Below, in pieces: positions 23,709 through 32,570 of a stretch of DNA of 51,750 nt (positions are counted from its first letter, which is position 1; each line of letters starts with the position of its first letter). Position numbers and translations under genes: made by a program. This DNA comes from Candidatus Woesearchaeota archaeon. Lineage in GTDB: Archaea; Nanobdellota; Nanobdellia; Woesearchaeales; GW2011-AR4. The notes below the pieces were generated by a model. It was not told where the DNA came from, ran no database searches, and saw only the letters and a list, made by a program, of their open reading frames with translations. The stretch spans positions 1 through 51,750 of the forward strand of contig JACPJP010000018.1 in assembly GCA_016187495.1 (NCBI GenBank). Reading direction: 5' to 3'.

Positions 23709-24803
23709 ATGGCAAAAATAAAAATAGCAATAGCTGGAGTTGGAAATTGTGCAAGCACCTTAGTCCAGGGAATGCATTACTACAAGGATAAAGACCCAAA
23801 AGATGCTATAGGGTTGATGCACTGGGACCTTGCAGGCTACAAGCCCTTTGATATGGAAGTTGTAGCTGCTTTCGACATAGACAAAAGAAAAGTAGGCAAG
23901 GATATTTCAGAAGCAATCTTTTCAAAGCCCAATAACACGACAATATTCCAAAAAGCAATTCCAAAATCAAATGTAGAAGTAAAAAAATCCCCAGTTTTAG
24001 ATGGCTATGCATCCCATATGAACGAGTATTCTGAAGACCATAGGTTTGTGGTTTCCGATGAAAAAGAAGCGGATGTAGCAGCCGAATTGAAAAAATCCGG
24101 AGCAGAAATGTTGATAAATTACCTTCCAGTAGGAAGCGAAAAGGCTACAAGGCATATGGCTGAGCAGTGCTTAAGGGCAAATATAGCTTTCATTAACGGA
24201 ATGCCAGTATTTATTGCTTCCGACAATGAATGGGCAAAAAAATTCGAGGAAAAAAAGCTCCCAATAGTTGGAGATGATATTAAATCTGCTTTTGGCGCAA
24301 CCATTGTGCACAGGACACTGGCAAAGCTTTTTGTTGAAAGAGGACTGAAATTGGATAGGACATACCAGATAAATGTTGGCGGAAACACCGATTTTTTAAA
24401 CATGCTTAATATGGAGCGCTTAAAGTCAAAAAAGATCAGCAAAACTCAAAGCGTTCAATCACAGCTTACAGTTCCTTTAGATGCGGAAAACATACACATA
24501 AGCCCCAGCGACTATGTTCCATGGCTTAAAGACCGCAAGCTCGCTTTTATAAGATTAGAGGGAAGGCAGTTTGGCAGCGTGCCTTTGGACATAGAAGTAA
24601 GGTTAAATTGCGAAGACAGCCCGAATTCTGCAGGAAGCATGATGGACGCTATAAGATGCTGTAAGCTGGCTCTGGACAGGAAAATTAGCGGAGCGCTAAC
24701 ATCAATTTCCGCATACACAATGAAGCATCCGCCTCAGCAATTCTCAGACAGCGAGGCAAGGAAGATGGTGGAAGAGTTCATAGCAGGAAAGTGTGGGAGA
24801 TAG
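23709..24803 (+). CDS. ino1: Myo-inositol-1(3)-phosphate synthase
   Basis: Converts glucose 6-phosphate to inositol phosphate using NAD+. The 364-aa protein is the compact archaeal/actinobacterial form: KIAIAGVGNCASTLVQG (NAD site, about 4-20), MEVVAAFDIDKRKVG, INYLPVGSEKAT, AFINGMPVFIA, PIVGDDIKSAFGAT, INVGGNTDFLNM and LEGRQFGSVPLDIEVRLNCEDSPNSAG (the inositol-synthase signature). It lies next to archaetidylinositol phosphate synthase, convergent and 1 bp apart, so substrate and user genes are linked. G6PD in the same window uses the same glucose 6-phosphate pool. Confidence 0.96.
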   Translation: MAKIKIAIAGVGNCASTLVQGMHYYKDKDPKDAIGLMHWDLAGYKPFDMEVVAAFDIDKRKVGKDISEAIFSKPNNTTIFQKAIPKSNVEVKKSPVLDGYASHMNEYSEDHRFVVSDEKEADVAAELKKSGAEMLINYLPVGSEKATRHMAEQCLRANIAFINGMPVFIASDNEWAKKFEEKKLPIVGDDIKSAFGATIVHRTLAKLFVERGLKLDRTYQINVGGNTDFLNMLNMERLKSKKISKTQSVQSQLTVPLDAENIHISPSDYVPWLKDRKLAFIRLEGRQFGSVPLDIEVRLNCEDSPNSAGSMMDAIRCCKLALDRKISGALTSISAYTMKHPPQQFSDSEARKMVEEFIAGKCGR

Positions 24804-24804
24804 T

Positions 24805-25428
24805 TTATAATTTTTCGCTTTTTTTATTAATAATCTCTTTGGCATAGAATATTCTTTGCACACTGCCTATATATATCATGGCTGCTATTAAATAAAAGAA
24901 AAAAGATATTGTTGAGATTTTAAATTCCAGTATTGTGAAATCTGGCAAAAAAATGCTGATTATAATGGCAATAACTAATAACGACAGCCTGTCAAATCTT
25001 TCTCCAATTGCAGGCCAGTCATGGTTGTCTATCGGAACTACAATTGCAGTCCTTGCCTTTGCATAGCTCACAAGCAAGCTTCCGCTGACAACTAAAAACG
25101 ATTCGATAAAAAATCCAGAAAAGGCGAATCCAAGCAGTATTATTATCTCAACATACCTGTCAATCATTGCATCTAAGTAATTCCCAAATTTTGTGACTTT
25201 GTTAGAAACCCTTGCTAAGCTTCCATCTAAGGCATCCCATATTGACGCAAGCACTACAAAAATAAGCCCAGAAACCATGTCAATATTTGCTATAAAGTAA
25301 GCTGCAAGTGCGGCCCATACCAAAGCTATGGAAGAGAATACATTTGGGTTGATGCCAGTCTTAGCTATTACCAAAGAAGTTCCCTCAAGCTGCTTCTCTA
25401 GTTTTTTTCTTAATTTGCTGCCAAGCAT
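24805..25428 (-). CDS. Archaetidylinositol phosphate synthase
   Basis: Joins CDP-archaeol and inositol 1-phosphate to give archaetidylinositol phosphate in the membrane. The 207-aa protein has about six helices and the CDP-alcohol transferase motif D65xxD68G69xxxR73...G82xxxD86xxxD90 in SIWDALDGSLARVSNKVTKFGNYLDAMIDRYVE. The N-terminal KLEKQLEG...GINPNVFS and DNHDWPAIGERFDR later fit the AIPS/PIPS subfamily rather than PgsA. The neighbouring INO1 gene supplies the inositol phosphate. Confidence 0.92.
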   Translation of the reverse strand: MLGSKLRKKLEKQLEGTSLVIAKTGINPNVFSSIALVWAALAAYFIANIDMVSGLIFVVLASIWDALDGSLARVSNKVTKFGNYLDAMIDRYVEIIILLGFAFSGFFIESFLVVSGSLLVSYAKARTAIVVPIDNHDWPAIGERFDRLSLLVIAIIISIFLPDFTILEFKISTISFFFYLIAAMIYIGSVQRIFYAKEIINKKSEKL

Positions 25429-25502
25429 TTTAATAGGATTTATACAATCAATATAAATAACTTTTGCAAAACTATTTAAAACAATATATATTGCTTAGTA
25501 AA

Positions 25503-26141
25503 ATGAAATATGACTTGCACAATCATACGCACTATTCCAAATGCAGCAATCTAAAGCCGGAAATTCTCCTTAAGATCGCAAAAAAGAAGGGGCTGAACGG
25601 AATAGCAGTGACAGATCACAACACAACAAAAGGCGCGCTTGCAGTAAAAAAGCTCAATAAAGACAAGAATTTTGAAGTTATTATTGGAGAAGAAGTTGAT
25701 ACAAATTTTGGAGATGTTCTTACTTATTACCTAAACCATGAAATAAAAACATATGATTTCTTTACCATTGTTGATGAAGTAAAAAAGCAAAACGGCCTTA
25801 TTTCAATACCCCACCCCTTTAGAGTTTCAATAAACTCGAAATTAAGGTTTAAATACCCCATTGAAAAAATAAAAAATAAGATTGATGCGGTAGAATGCTT
25901 TAATGCAAGGATGCTTCCTGGCAATAATGAGAAAGCGCAAAAGCTTGCAAAGAAGCTCAATATACCTGGAACTGGAGGAAGCGATGCCCATTTTAAATTG
26001 GACATAGGGAGGGCTTATACTATATTTAATGATAACTCTACTTTAAGAAAGGCATTGAAACAAAACAAAACCGGATATGAAGGCACGATTATTTTCGGGG
26101 CTTTAAGCGGCTTCAGGAGCTTTTTGAGGAACAGGTTTTAA
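25503..26141 (+). CDS. PHP-domain metal-dependent phosphoesterase
   Basis: A 212-aa protein with PHP motif I DLHNHTHYSKCS (3-14), motif II AVTDHNTTKGAL, motif III IPHPFR and motif IV GTGGSDAHFKLDIGRAYTIF. These supply the His/Asp residues of a trinuclear metal site. Such stand-alone PHP proteins act as phosphoesterases on nucleotides or small phosphates; the substrate is unknown. ATG 25503 (MKYDLHNH) matches the family start and follows a TATA-like TATTTAAAAC at about 25472. Its end overlaps the convergent TVP38-like gene by 4 bp. Confidence 0.88.
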   Translation: MKYDLHNHTHYSKCSNLKPEILLKIAKKKGLNGIAVTDHNTTKGALAVKKLNKDKNFEVIIGEEVDTNFGDVLTYYLNHEIKTYDFFTIVDEVKKQNGLISIPHPFRVSINSKLRFKYPIEKIKNKIDAVECFNARMLPGNNEKAQKLAKKLNIPGTGGSDAHFKLDIGRAYTIFNDNSTLRKALKQNKTGYEGTIIFGALSGFRSFLRNRF

Positions 26142-26899
26142 TCTTTTTTATGATTTTTAATTTTTTCTTTAATGTTTTCTTCAATTTTTATAATTTTTTC
26201 TTCATATTCCCTTATCTCCCTTATTAAGAACACTTTTAATTGGTGCCTAAATAGGTAGCCCGATATTGCAAGAATAATCAAGACTAACACTATAAAAGTT
26301 GTCTGATTTATTCCTTGTGACAATTTCTGACCAAATAATGCCAGTATAAGCAAGTTTGGCATAAATCCCAAAATTGAGAAAATAACATAATGCTTAAACT
26401 TTATTTGCGTCAATCCTGCAGCAACTGATACTACATCAGGAGGAAATAGAATCAGAATAGATCTTGTAAGGAATATAGATATATCTCCTCTCTTTTTAAA
26501 AAAGATATCAAAATGCTCAAGCTCTTTCTTGTTTATTATCTTACTGAAAAAAGACCTTCCCAGCTTTCTGGCAATGGCGAAGATAATTATAGAGCCTATA
26601 GTCATGCCTATTAGCGAGTATACCGTTCCCCATAGAGCACCAAAAACATAGCCCCCGAACATTGTAAGGATTAAAGTTGGGATGAATGGGATAAAAGCCT
26701 GCACTATATACAGCAAAATAAAAATAAGCGGGGCAAATACCCCAAATCCAGCAATATAGCCCTTTACGGTTTCTGGACTTTTATATAGCAATTTTAATTG
26801 GTCTTGGTAAATAAAGAAAATGGCAATTAAAACCAAAATAAAAATTATGAAGGAGTACACGATTAACCTGTTTTTGAAATTGAGTTTTGGTTTTATCAC
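26138..26899 (-). CDS. TVP38/TMEM64 family membrane protein (VTT domain)
   Basis: A 253-aa membrane protein with one N-terminal helix (about 10-32), then the VTT/SNARE-associated domain: FGVFAPLIFILLYIVQAFIPFIPTLILTMFGGYVFGALWGTVYSLIGMTIGSIIIFAIARKLGRSFFSK, FLTRSILILFPPDVVSVAAGLTQI and FGQKLS. A basic coiled tail (about 220-253) follows. The family includes flippase-like DedA/VTT proteins; the role here is unknown. The start is uncertain: GTG 26899 follows a TATA box (minus strand ATTATATAAAT near 26920) by about 26 nt and avoids the 77-bp overlap with NAD kinase, while the ATG at 27022 would add a Cys-containing leader inside that gene. Confidence 0.75.
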   Translation of the reverse strand: MIKPKLNFKNRLIVYSFIIFILVLIAIFFIYQDQLKLLYKSPETVKGYIAGFGVFAPLIFILLYIVQAFIPFIPTLILTMFGGYVFGALWGTVYSLIGMTIGSIIIFAIARKLGRSFFSKIINKKELEHFDIFFKKRGDISIFLTRSILILFPPDVVSVAAGLTQIKFKHYVIFSILGFMPNLLILALFGQKLSQGINQTTFIVLVLIILAISGYLFRHQLKVFLIREIREYEEKIIKIEENIKEKIKNHKKD

Positions 26900-26945
26900 A
26901 TTGTATTTGTTGGTTAATCTATTTATATAATTTTCCAACTCAATT

Positions 26946-27737
26946 TTAAAATGACACTGAATGCAGGGGCTTGTTTGACATTCTAACAGTAACCTTTTCT
27001 TTTGCCTTGAATGTATGCTCAACGCTTAAGGAATCCGCTATTAGCATTCCATCCCCTAGCTCAAATTCTACAATTATTTTTTTATCTTTATCCAGTATGC
27101 CATTGACTAATCCGCATTTCGCGCTTATTCTTCCGCAGTAAGGCTCTCTAACTATATATTCGAACTTATCCGAGTTCAAAGGAAGCTGTTTTCCGCCAGC
27201 GCTTTTCATCCATGCATAGCTTCCTGCTGCAGTTGATATTATTATTCCGCTGCTCTTTTGCCTTTCCCTCTGCCCTCTTATGGTAAGGTAATACCTTGCA
27301 GTATGGTACTCTTTTTTAGATGAAATATAGAATTCATTCAAAGCCAGCTCAGGGATTTTTTTATTGTCAAGGTAAGCTTCCAATCTGTTTAATTTTTTAA
27401 TTTTAAAACTGTTATTAATTATTTTATTAAATTTTTTATCAAAATCCTTTTTTGCAGCTGACATAAAAAACCCTTCTTTGGACTTGGGATTAGAATTAAC
27501 TCCTAGGATGGGAGTTGTATCAAAAATAAAGTGCGAAGCCCGCAAAAATGTTCCGTCTCCGCCTACTGCAATGATAAAATCCTTGTTTTGGAATAACTTT
27601 TTGTTCAAACTCTCCCTTTTTGAAATAATATAACTAACATTGTATTTTTTTAATGTTTTTTCAACTACCTGTAATGTTTGTTTCTCTGCAAGGTTTTTCA
27701 GCTTTGTGTAGACTACGAGGGTGTTTTTGATTTTCAT
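26946..27737 (-). CDS. nadK: NAD kinase
   Basis: Phosphorylates NAD+ to NADP+. The 263-aa protein has the diagnostic FIIAVGGDGTFLRASHF (GGDG, residues about 58-61), ILGVNSNPKSKEGFF, a conserved NE pair in ALNEFYIS, and GIIISTAAGSYAWMKSAGGKQLPL (the glycine-rich second motif). NADP+ would serve the G6PD encoded earlier in the window. The gene starts 10 bp after the end of leuS on the same strand, so both may share a transcript. Confidence 0.93.
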   Translation of the reverse strand: MKIKNTLVVYTKLKNLAEKQTLQVVEKTLKKYNVSYIISKRESLNKKLFQNKDFIIAVGGDGTFLRASHFIFDTTPILGVNSNPKSKEGFFMSAAKKDFDKKFNKIINNSFKIKKLNRLEAYLDNKKIPELALNEFYISSKKEYHTARYYLTIRGQRERQKSSGIIISTAAGSYAWMKSAGGKQLPLNSDKFEYIVREPYCGRISAKCGLVNGILDKDKKIIVEFELGDGMLIADSLSVEHTFKAKEKVTVRMSNKPLHSVSF

Positions 27738-27746
27738 TGTAAAGTC

Positions 27747-30605
27747 TTATTCTACTAAAATAGCCAACTTTCCAGGCATAGCGTTCTTTGCCTTTGCCTC
27801 GTTGCTTTTGTCAGCCTCAATTACTCCTATATTGCAATTAAACTCGTTTTTAATAAAATCTAAAGATTCTTTTATTGCCTTAACTTCATCTTCCCACGCA
27901 AGCCTAATTTGGGGTATTTTCCTGCTGGCTATCATTTTAGGCAAAAATTTTTGTATGTCCTGTCCGTATTTCCTGAATTTTTCATCTGCCATTACCTCTT
28001 TTATTATTTCATTTGGATTCTTTATCTCAATCATCTTGTTTGCTTTTTTAAAAAGCTCATATTTCCATGACGGGCTTATGAATAATTTTATTGCTTTTGG
28101 CTTATTAATCTTAGCAAGCTTTAAAATCTCCTTTATGTCAGCTAAAGTATTTTCTATGAATTCTTCAATATAATCCAGGCTTTCATTTATTGCCTTTAAA
28201 TTTGATTTAGGCCATTGTTCAGCAGAAACAAAACTTCTTTTTCCTATCAAGTGCCAGCATTCCTCGCAGAAATGGGGTGTTACAGGAGCCATTAGCTTAA
28301 TTATAGACTCGGCAAAAAGATTAATAAGCTCCTTGTTTGGGTTATTATTCGTCCTTTTTAAATACCATTTCAAGTTCCTACGCATTTCTATAAATGAGTG
28401 CTGCACTGCAGACTTGAAAAGCATGTTTTCCATAGATTCTGTTGCATTTTTTATTGACTCGTTTATTTTGCTTTCAAACCATTTGTCTATGATTTTTTTG
28501 TCATTCCTTCCTTTATTATAGTTTTCTTTAATGAAATCATGAAGCTCTATAAGCTTTTTCTTTGCAACTTCAAGAAATTCCATTTCGTAGTTTGCATCAT
28601 CTACCCCTTCGCCTGCGTTTGCGGCTGCTAACCTTACAATATCCGCGCCATGCTTCTCGTAAAGCTCCCTCATTGTGAAGAAATTGCCTTTGGACTTTGA
28701 CATCTTCTCATTATTGACCATTATCCTTCCATTAATTACGAATGCCTTTGGCCAGTATTTTTTAGGGAATAAGGCGACATGGTTGAAGATGCAGAATACG
28801 AGGTGGTTTTGCACTAGGTCTTTTGCCGAGTTTCTAAAATCGAATGGATACCAGTATTCAAAATCCCTTCTCATTGTTTCTAGCATCTTTTTTGGTATGC
28901 CTGTGGATTTTTCTACCTCCGCAATATTGCCTTTTCCCAAATAAGCATAATCAAAAAATTCGTCATTAAGTTTATTTATCTTAAATCCGTAATCTCCAGG
29001 ATGCAATAAATATTTTGAAATTGTGCCATAAGCCATCTGTATTGTAGAATCAGACAAAGACTCAATTACCCACTTATCGTCCCATGGCAATTTTGTGCCT
29101 AATCCATATTCCCTTGTGCATGCCCAATGGTCAAGCCAATCTATTACATAATCAAACTGCTTTCTTACGATTTCAGGATAGATTTTCATGCCGTCTAGGC
29201 ATTCATGCGCCAATTTTTTCCATTTAGGATCGTTGTACTCGATAAACCACTGGTCCTCAACCATCTTTACAATGCATTCAGTTAAGCAGCGGCATACGAC
29301 TTTGCCTGTAAGCTCATAAAACATTGCAGCATCTTTTGATTTTAGAATGTCCTTCTTTATGGCATCCTGCGCCTCCGGAACAGTCAATCCAGCATATTTG
29401 CCGCAGTTCTTTTTCATAACGCCTTTCCTAAAAACAATCCTGTTAAGCTCTCCTTTTGCATCTTCCAGCTTCTCTTTATCCTGCGGATATTTTATATTAT
29501 GCTTATTGAGCATCTCCTGCCCTAAGTTTTCACCCATTCCTTCCACATTAATTATGGAAATAGGCTTCAATTTTTCAATAACCCTTGGATCAATATCATA
29601 TTTACTTACAATTTCAGGATGAGACTGTATATGCTGCATTTCTGCCAAGTCAACAGGGTCCTCAAGAGCTGAATAAACAATTCCAGAACCAACTTTTGCA
29701 TCAATAAATCCTGCAGGCACAATATAAAGATCGTAATCAACCAAAGGCCCTTTAGCCCATTTGCCGATAAGCTCCTTTGCCTCGATATTTCTTATAATCT
29801 TGGTCTTTCCATATTGCTGCTCAATTTTTTTTACAGCTTCTTTGCTTACAACCCAATTTTCGTCTTTGATTTTTGCAACAACATACTCTCCATTAGGATC
29901 TATCCATAAATGGGTTTGCCCCCACAATGCATCAGGCCTTGTGGTTCCGGACATTATTATTAAGTCAGAATTCTTTAACCTGAATTTTGCCCAAATGAAG
30001 TCCTTCGGAGTTTCACCTTCTCCTTCAGAGCGGTCATGGTCGCCTACAGGTAAATTATCCTTGGGGCACCAGACAACAGGATGTTTTCCTTTCTTTACAT
30101 ATCCTTTTTCCCTTAGCTTGTTGAACTGCCATCTTATAAAAGAATCATAGCTTGGATTCAAATATGTGGTCCTGAAAGCATACCTTTCGTCAATGGAAAA
30201 CCCCATATTTTTTGCATCCTTTAAAGTTTCTTTGGGAAAATAATCGCACCAGTATTCTGGGTTTCCAAATTTTGACATTTCTTTGTCTGAAATGCCCATC
30301 TTTTTTAGCGTATCAATCTGCGTTGCTTCCTTTTCTTTTACGCGCTGCGCAGCCGCTACTATTGGAGTCCCAGTACAATGAAAACCATATTTTGCCAAAA
30401 CATTAAAGCCCTGCATCCTTTTATACCTTAACACTATCTCAGAAAATGTATATGTAAATAAATGCCCTAAATGAAGAAGTCCACTCATATAAGGATAAAC
30501 AATTGCAACATAGAACTTTTTTCCATTATCTGCTTCAGCTTGGAAAAGCTTGGCTTCATCCCACTTCTTCTGCCATTTCTTCGCTATTTCATTAAAATCA
30601 ACCAT
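27747..30605 (-). CDS. leuS: Leucyl-tRNA synthetase, archaeal/eukaryotic type
   Basis: Charges tRNA-Leu. The 952-aa class I enzyme has YPYMSGLLHLGHLFTYT (HIGH equivalent, HLGH), an editing domain in the central CP1 region, the KMSKSKGN motif, and a long C-terminal helical domain. The N-terminal FNEIAKKWQKKWDEAKLF is typical of archaeal LeuRS. It is the largest gene in the window and appears complete. A tRNA-Leu gene lies 2 kb away in the ribosomal cluster. Confidence 0.97.
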   Translation of the reverse strand: MVDFNEIAKKWQKKWDEAKLFQAEADNGKKFYVAIVYPYMSGLLHLGHLFTYTFSEIVLRYKRMQGFNVLAKYGFHCTGTPIVAAAQRVKEKEATQIDTLKKMGISDKEMSKFGNPEYWCDYFPKETLKDAKNMGFSIDERYAFRTTYLNPSYDSFIRWQFNKLREKGYVKKGKHPVVWCPKDNLPVGDHDRSEGEGETPKDFIWAKFRLKNSDLIIMSGTTRPDALWGQTHLWIDPNGEYVVAKIKDENWVVSKEAVKKIEQQYGKTKIIRNIEAKELIGKWAKGPLVDYDLYIVPAGFIDAKVGSGIVYSALEDPVDLAEMQHIQSHPEIVSKYDIDPRVIEKLKPISIINVEGMGENLGQEMLNKHNIKYPQDKEKLEDAKGELNRIVFRKGVMKKNCGKYAGLTVPEAQDAIKKDILKSKDAAMFYELTGKVVCRCLTECIVKMVEDQWFIEYNDPKWKKLAHECLDGMKIYPEIVRKQFDYVIDWLDHWACTREYGLGTKLPWDDKWVIESLSDSTIQMAYGTISKYLLHPGDYGFKINKLNDEFFDYAYLGKGNIAEVEKSTGIPKKMLETMRRDFEYWYPFDFRNSAKDLVQNHLVFCIFNHVALFPKKYWPKAFVINGRIMVNNEKMSKSKGNFFTMRELYEKHGADIVRLAAANAGEGVDDANYEMEFLEVAKKKLIELHDFIKENYNKGRNDKKIIDKWFESKINESIKNATESMENMLFKSAVQHSFIEMRRNLKWYLKRTNNNPNKELINLFAESIIKLMAPVTPHFCEECWHLIGKRSFVSAEQWPKSNLKAINESLDYIEEFIENTLADIKEILKLAKINKPKAIKLFISPSWKYELFKKANKMIEIKNPNEIIKEVMADEKFRKYGQDIQKFLPKMIASRKIPQIRLAWEDEVKAIKESLDFIKNEFNCNIGVIEADKSNEAKAKNAMPGKLAILVE

Positions 30606-30644
30606 AGAACATAAGAAAAAGAATTAATTTAAAATGTTTATGGT

Positions 30645-30842
30645 TTAAAACTTCTTAAACTCTGCTACGGTATCAATTAAGTCAACGTGCCCCAAAAACA
30701 CGGCCCTGCAGCAGTACCTTTCCAGGCCTAATTCATCCAGTGCATTCTTGCGGTCCTCGCCTTTTTCGAGTCTAGCCTTAAAATCTTCCCACAAATGGCC
30801 TATTGGCTTTCCACAGCTCCAACAACGAATTGGTATGATCAT
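30645..30842 (-). CDS. rpoN: DNA-directed RNA polymerase subunit N (Rpo10)
   Basis: A 65-aa zinc-binding subunit of archaeal RNA polymerase. It begins MIIPIRCWSCGKPIGHLWEDF with the first Cys pair (C7, C10), and the second pair is in RYCCRAVFLGHVDLID. Length and sequence are typical of Rpo10/RPB10. It is the last gene of the uL13-uS9-rpoN segment on the minus strand. Confidence 0.97.
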   Translation of the reverse strand: MIIPIRCWSCGKPIGHLWEDFKARLEKGEDRKNALDELGLERYCCRAVFLGHVDLIDTVAEFKKF

Positions 30843-30860
30843 TTTTTCACCCTTCCATTT

Positions 30861-31262
30861 TTAACGGTACGACTTCTGAACCTTAGCCCTTGCCTGTCCA
30901 TGACGATTTGGTTTTGCAGGCTCCTTCCTTCTTACATCCGCAACCAAAAGACTCCTGTCATAATTCAAAAAATCCTCTTTTAATTTATCGTTTTTTGAAA
31001 ACTCTACAAGCCCTTTTGCAATCGCTAGTCTTGAGGCGTCTGCCTGGCTTGCAATGCCTCCTCCAATAACATTAACGCTGATATCAACCTTATTGGCCGC
31101 ATCTCCTGCGATAATTAGTGGTTCTTTTATTTTTAATCTATACATCCTTGACCCATAGCAATCCAAAACCATGTTATTTATCTTTACAATTCCATTTCCA
31201 GGTTTTGTTGTTGCTCGTGCAATCGCCCTTTTCCTTTTTCCAGATGTTAATATAGGCTTCAT
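30861..31262 (-). CDS. rps9: Ribosomal protein uS9
   Basis: Small-subunit protein contacting the P-site anticodon loop through its C-terminal tail. 133 aa, full length, starting with SGKRKRAIARATTKPGNGIVKINN and ending with RAKVQKSYR, the conserved uS9 tail that reaches the tRNA. It is immediately downstream of uL13 (1 bp) and upstream of rpoN, the standard archaeal order. Confidence 0.97.
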   Translation of the reverse strand: MKPILTSGKRKRAIARATTKPGNGIVKINNMVLDCYGSRMYRLKIKEPLIIAGDAANKVDISVNVIGGGIASQADASRLAIAKGLVEFSKNDKLKEDFLNYDRSLLVADVRRKEPAKPNRHGQARAKVQKSYR

Positions 31263-31263
31263 T

Positions 31264-31680
31264 TTATACCTTAGCTCCTATGTGAATACAAACCTCTTTT
31301 ACGGTTACATACTTAAAATTCGGAAGCTTTTCAACATTAGCATCCTTTATAGTGTCCTTTTTTTGGCCTTTAAGGCTGTCAGGAATTCCGATATAACACT
31401 TTATATTCTTAAATGCCTCTCTGCCTCTTCCTTTTTTGTAAGGAAGCATTCCCCTTATTGCCCTTTTAACAAACCTGTCGGGCATCTTGCGGGCAAATGG
31501 CCCTTTTGCTGGAGTGCCTCTGTGCAAAAATTCGTCGTATCTTTCAAAAATGTCATATTTGTCTCCTGTGACAACTGCATTTTCACAATTTACGATGTCT
31601 ACTTTTTCCCCTAGCAAAGCCTTCTTTGCAACAAAAGTACCAAGCCTTCCCAATATTAAGTTGTTTGCGTCAATAATCAT
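31264..31680 (-). CDS. rpl13: Ribosomal protein uL13
   Basis: Large-subunit protein. 138 aa starting MIIDANNLILGRLGTFVAKKALLGEKVDIVN, with RGTPAKGPFARKMPDRFVKRAIRGMLPYKKGRGREAFKNIKCYIGIP, the conserved centre. The start at 31680 matches the family N-terminus; an ATG two codons upstream (31686, MKMIID) is equally possible. It is followed 1 bp later by uS9. Confidence 0.96.
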   Translation of the reverse strand: MIIDANNLILGRLGTFVAKKALLGEKVDIVNCENAVVTGDKYDIFERYDEFLHRGTPAKGPFARKMPDRFVKRAIRGMLPYKKGRGREAFKNIKCYIGIPDSLKGQKKDTIKDANVEKLPNFKYVTVKEVCIHIGAKV

Positions 31681-31746
31681 TTTCATTATTTTTTGTTTTA
31701 TCTCAACTTGTTTAATATTTTTTATTTATTGAGTCGTTTTAATTGA

Positions 31747-32109
31747 TTAGCCTATTATCCTAATATTTTTGCCATTGGGCTTCTCTTTGCTTAAATCTAG
31801 CAGTGAAACTATTTGCGCTCCGCATTTCTCCAATTTGTCTTTTGCCTGCTCTGAAAACTGGTAAGCGCTTATTGTCAGCTTATGGTTCAGGTCACCAGAG
31901 CCAAGAACTTTGCCTGGGACAACAACAACTTCATTCTCCTTAGTGTGTCTATTAATCCTGGACAGGTTAACAGCTCTCCTCTGCCTTGTAGGTTTCTCTA
32001 AATCTGAAGCAATCCTCTTCCATAGATTAACCTCTTGCTCGTTGCCCCTCTTCTTCAGTTCCCCTATCAAGTCCCTAAGCAAGGGGTTTGTCGGCCCTGT
32101 TCGTTTCAT
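31747..32109 (-). CDS. rpl18e: Ribosomal protein eL18
   Basis: Large-subunit protein found only in archaea and eukaryotes. 120 aa: MKRTGPTNPLLRDLIGELKKRGNEQEVNLWKRIASDLEKPTRQRRAVNLSRINRHTKENEVVVVPGKVLGSGDLNHKLTISAYQFSEQAKDKLEKCG. The start at 32109 matches the family; the longer frame to 32145 adds 12 atypical residues. It heads the eL18-uL13-uS9-rpoN run. Confidence 0.95.
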   Translation of the reverse strand: MKRTGPTNPLLRDLIGELKKRGNEQEVNLWKRIASDLEKPTRQRRAVNLSRINRHTKENEVVVVPGKVLGSGDLNHKLTISAYQFSEQAKDKLEKCGAQIVSLLDLSKEKPNGKNIRIIG

Positions 32110-32465
32110 TTTTGTACATTGAATTTTTGATTTTATCTTATGCACACAAATATTTGCGTGAATTTAGTTTCTTTCACTTCATATTTCTTTTTTGCAATGA
32201 ACAATATTATCATTAACAGGAAAAATTTCCATCTTCCTGCGTTAATGAAATTTTTGATCTTATATTTTTTTGTACAGCCACATCAGATTATTTTTTGCTT
32301 TTGCCATACAAGCAAGCAAAAAATCCTATTATTATTAATCTTTATTGAATAAATATTATTGTTTGGAAATATGAATTTACTTTTACTTTTTTGTTATCAA
32401 AGCGTTTGTGCAGTTTAATGGATTTTTAGTTTAATGCATTCCCATTCATGTTACATTTATTTTAA
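32110..32465. other. Intergenic region without a recognisable gene
   Basis: About 355 bp of AT-rich DNA between eL18 and tRNA-Leu. Short frames on the plus strand (for example from 32140) have no recognisable content. The region probably holds the promoter for the eL18 operon on the minus strand and the 3' end of the rpoD/tRNA-Leu transcript. I see no repeat or stable hairpin in it. Confidence 0.5.
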
Positions 32466-32549
32466 TGCGGGGGACGTGATTCGAACACGCGTACCCACTA
32501 AGGGACAAGGCCCTCGACCTTGCGCATTTGGCCACTCTGCCACCCCCGC
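32466..32549 (-). tRNA. tRNA-Leu (GAG), no intron
   Basis: An 84-nt type II tRNA. Acceptor GCGGGGG (32549-32543) pairs with CCCCCGC (32473-32467), discriminator A32466. The anticodon stem CAAGG/CCTTG encloses loop TCGAGGG with anticodon GAG. It has a long variable arm and T loop TTCGAAT. Position 33 reads C instead of the nearly universal U. It lies 21 bp after the rpoD stop on the same strand, the usual archaeal position, and is probably processed from that transcript. Confidence 0.93.
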
Positions 32550-32570
32550 AATAAGCATAAATGCAGGGAT

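Noticed and set aside
32140-32352. 70-aa plus-strand frame between eL18 and tRNA-Leu
   Set aside because: Phe/Ile-rich translation of AT-rich DNA, no start context and no family resemblance.
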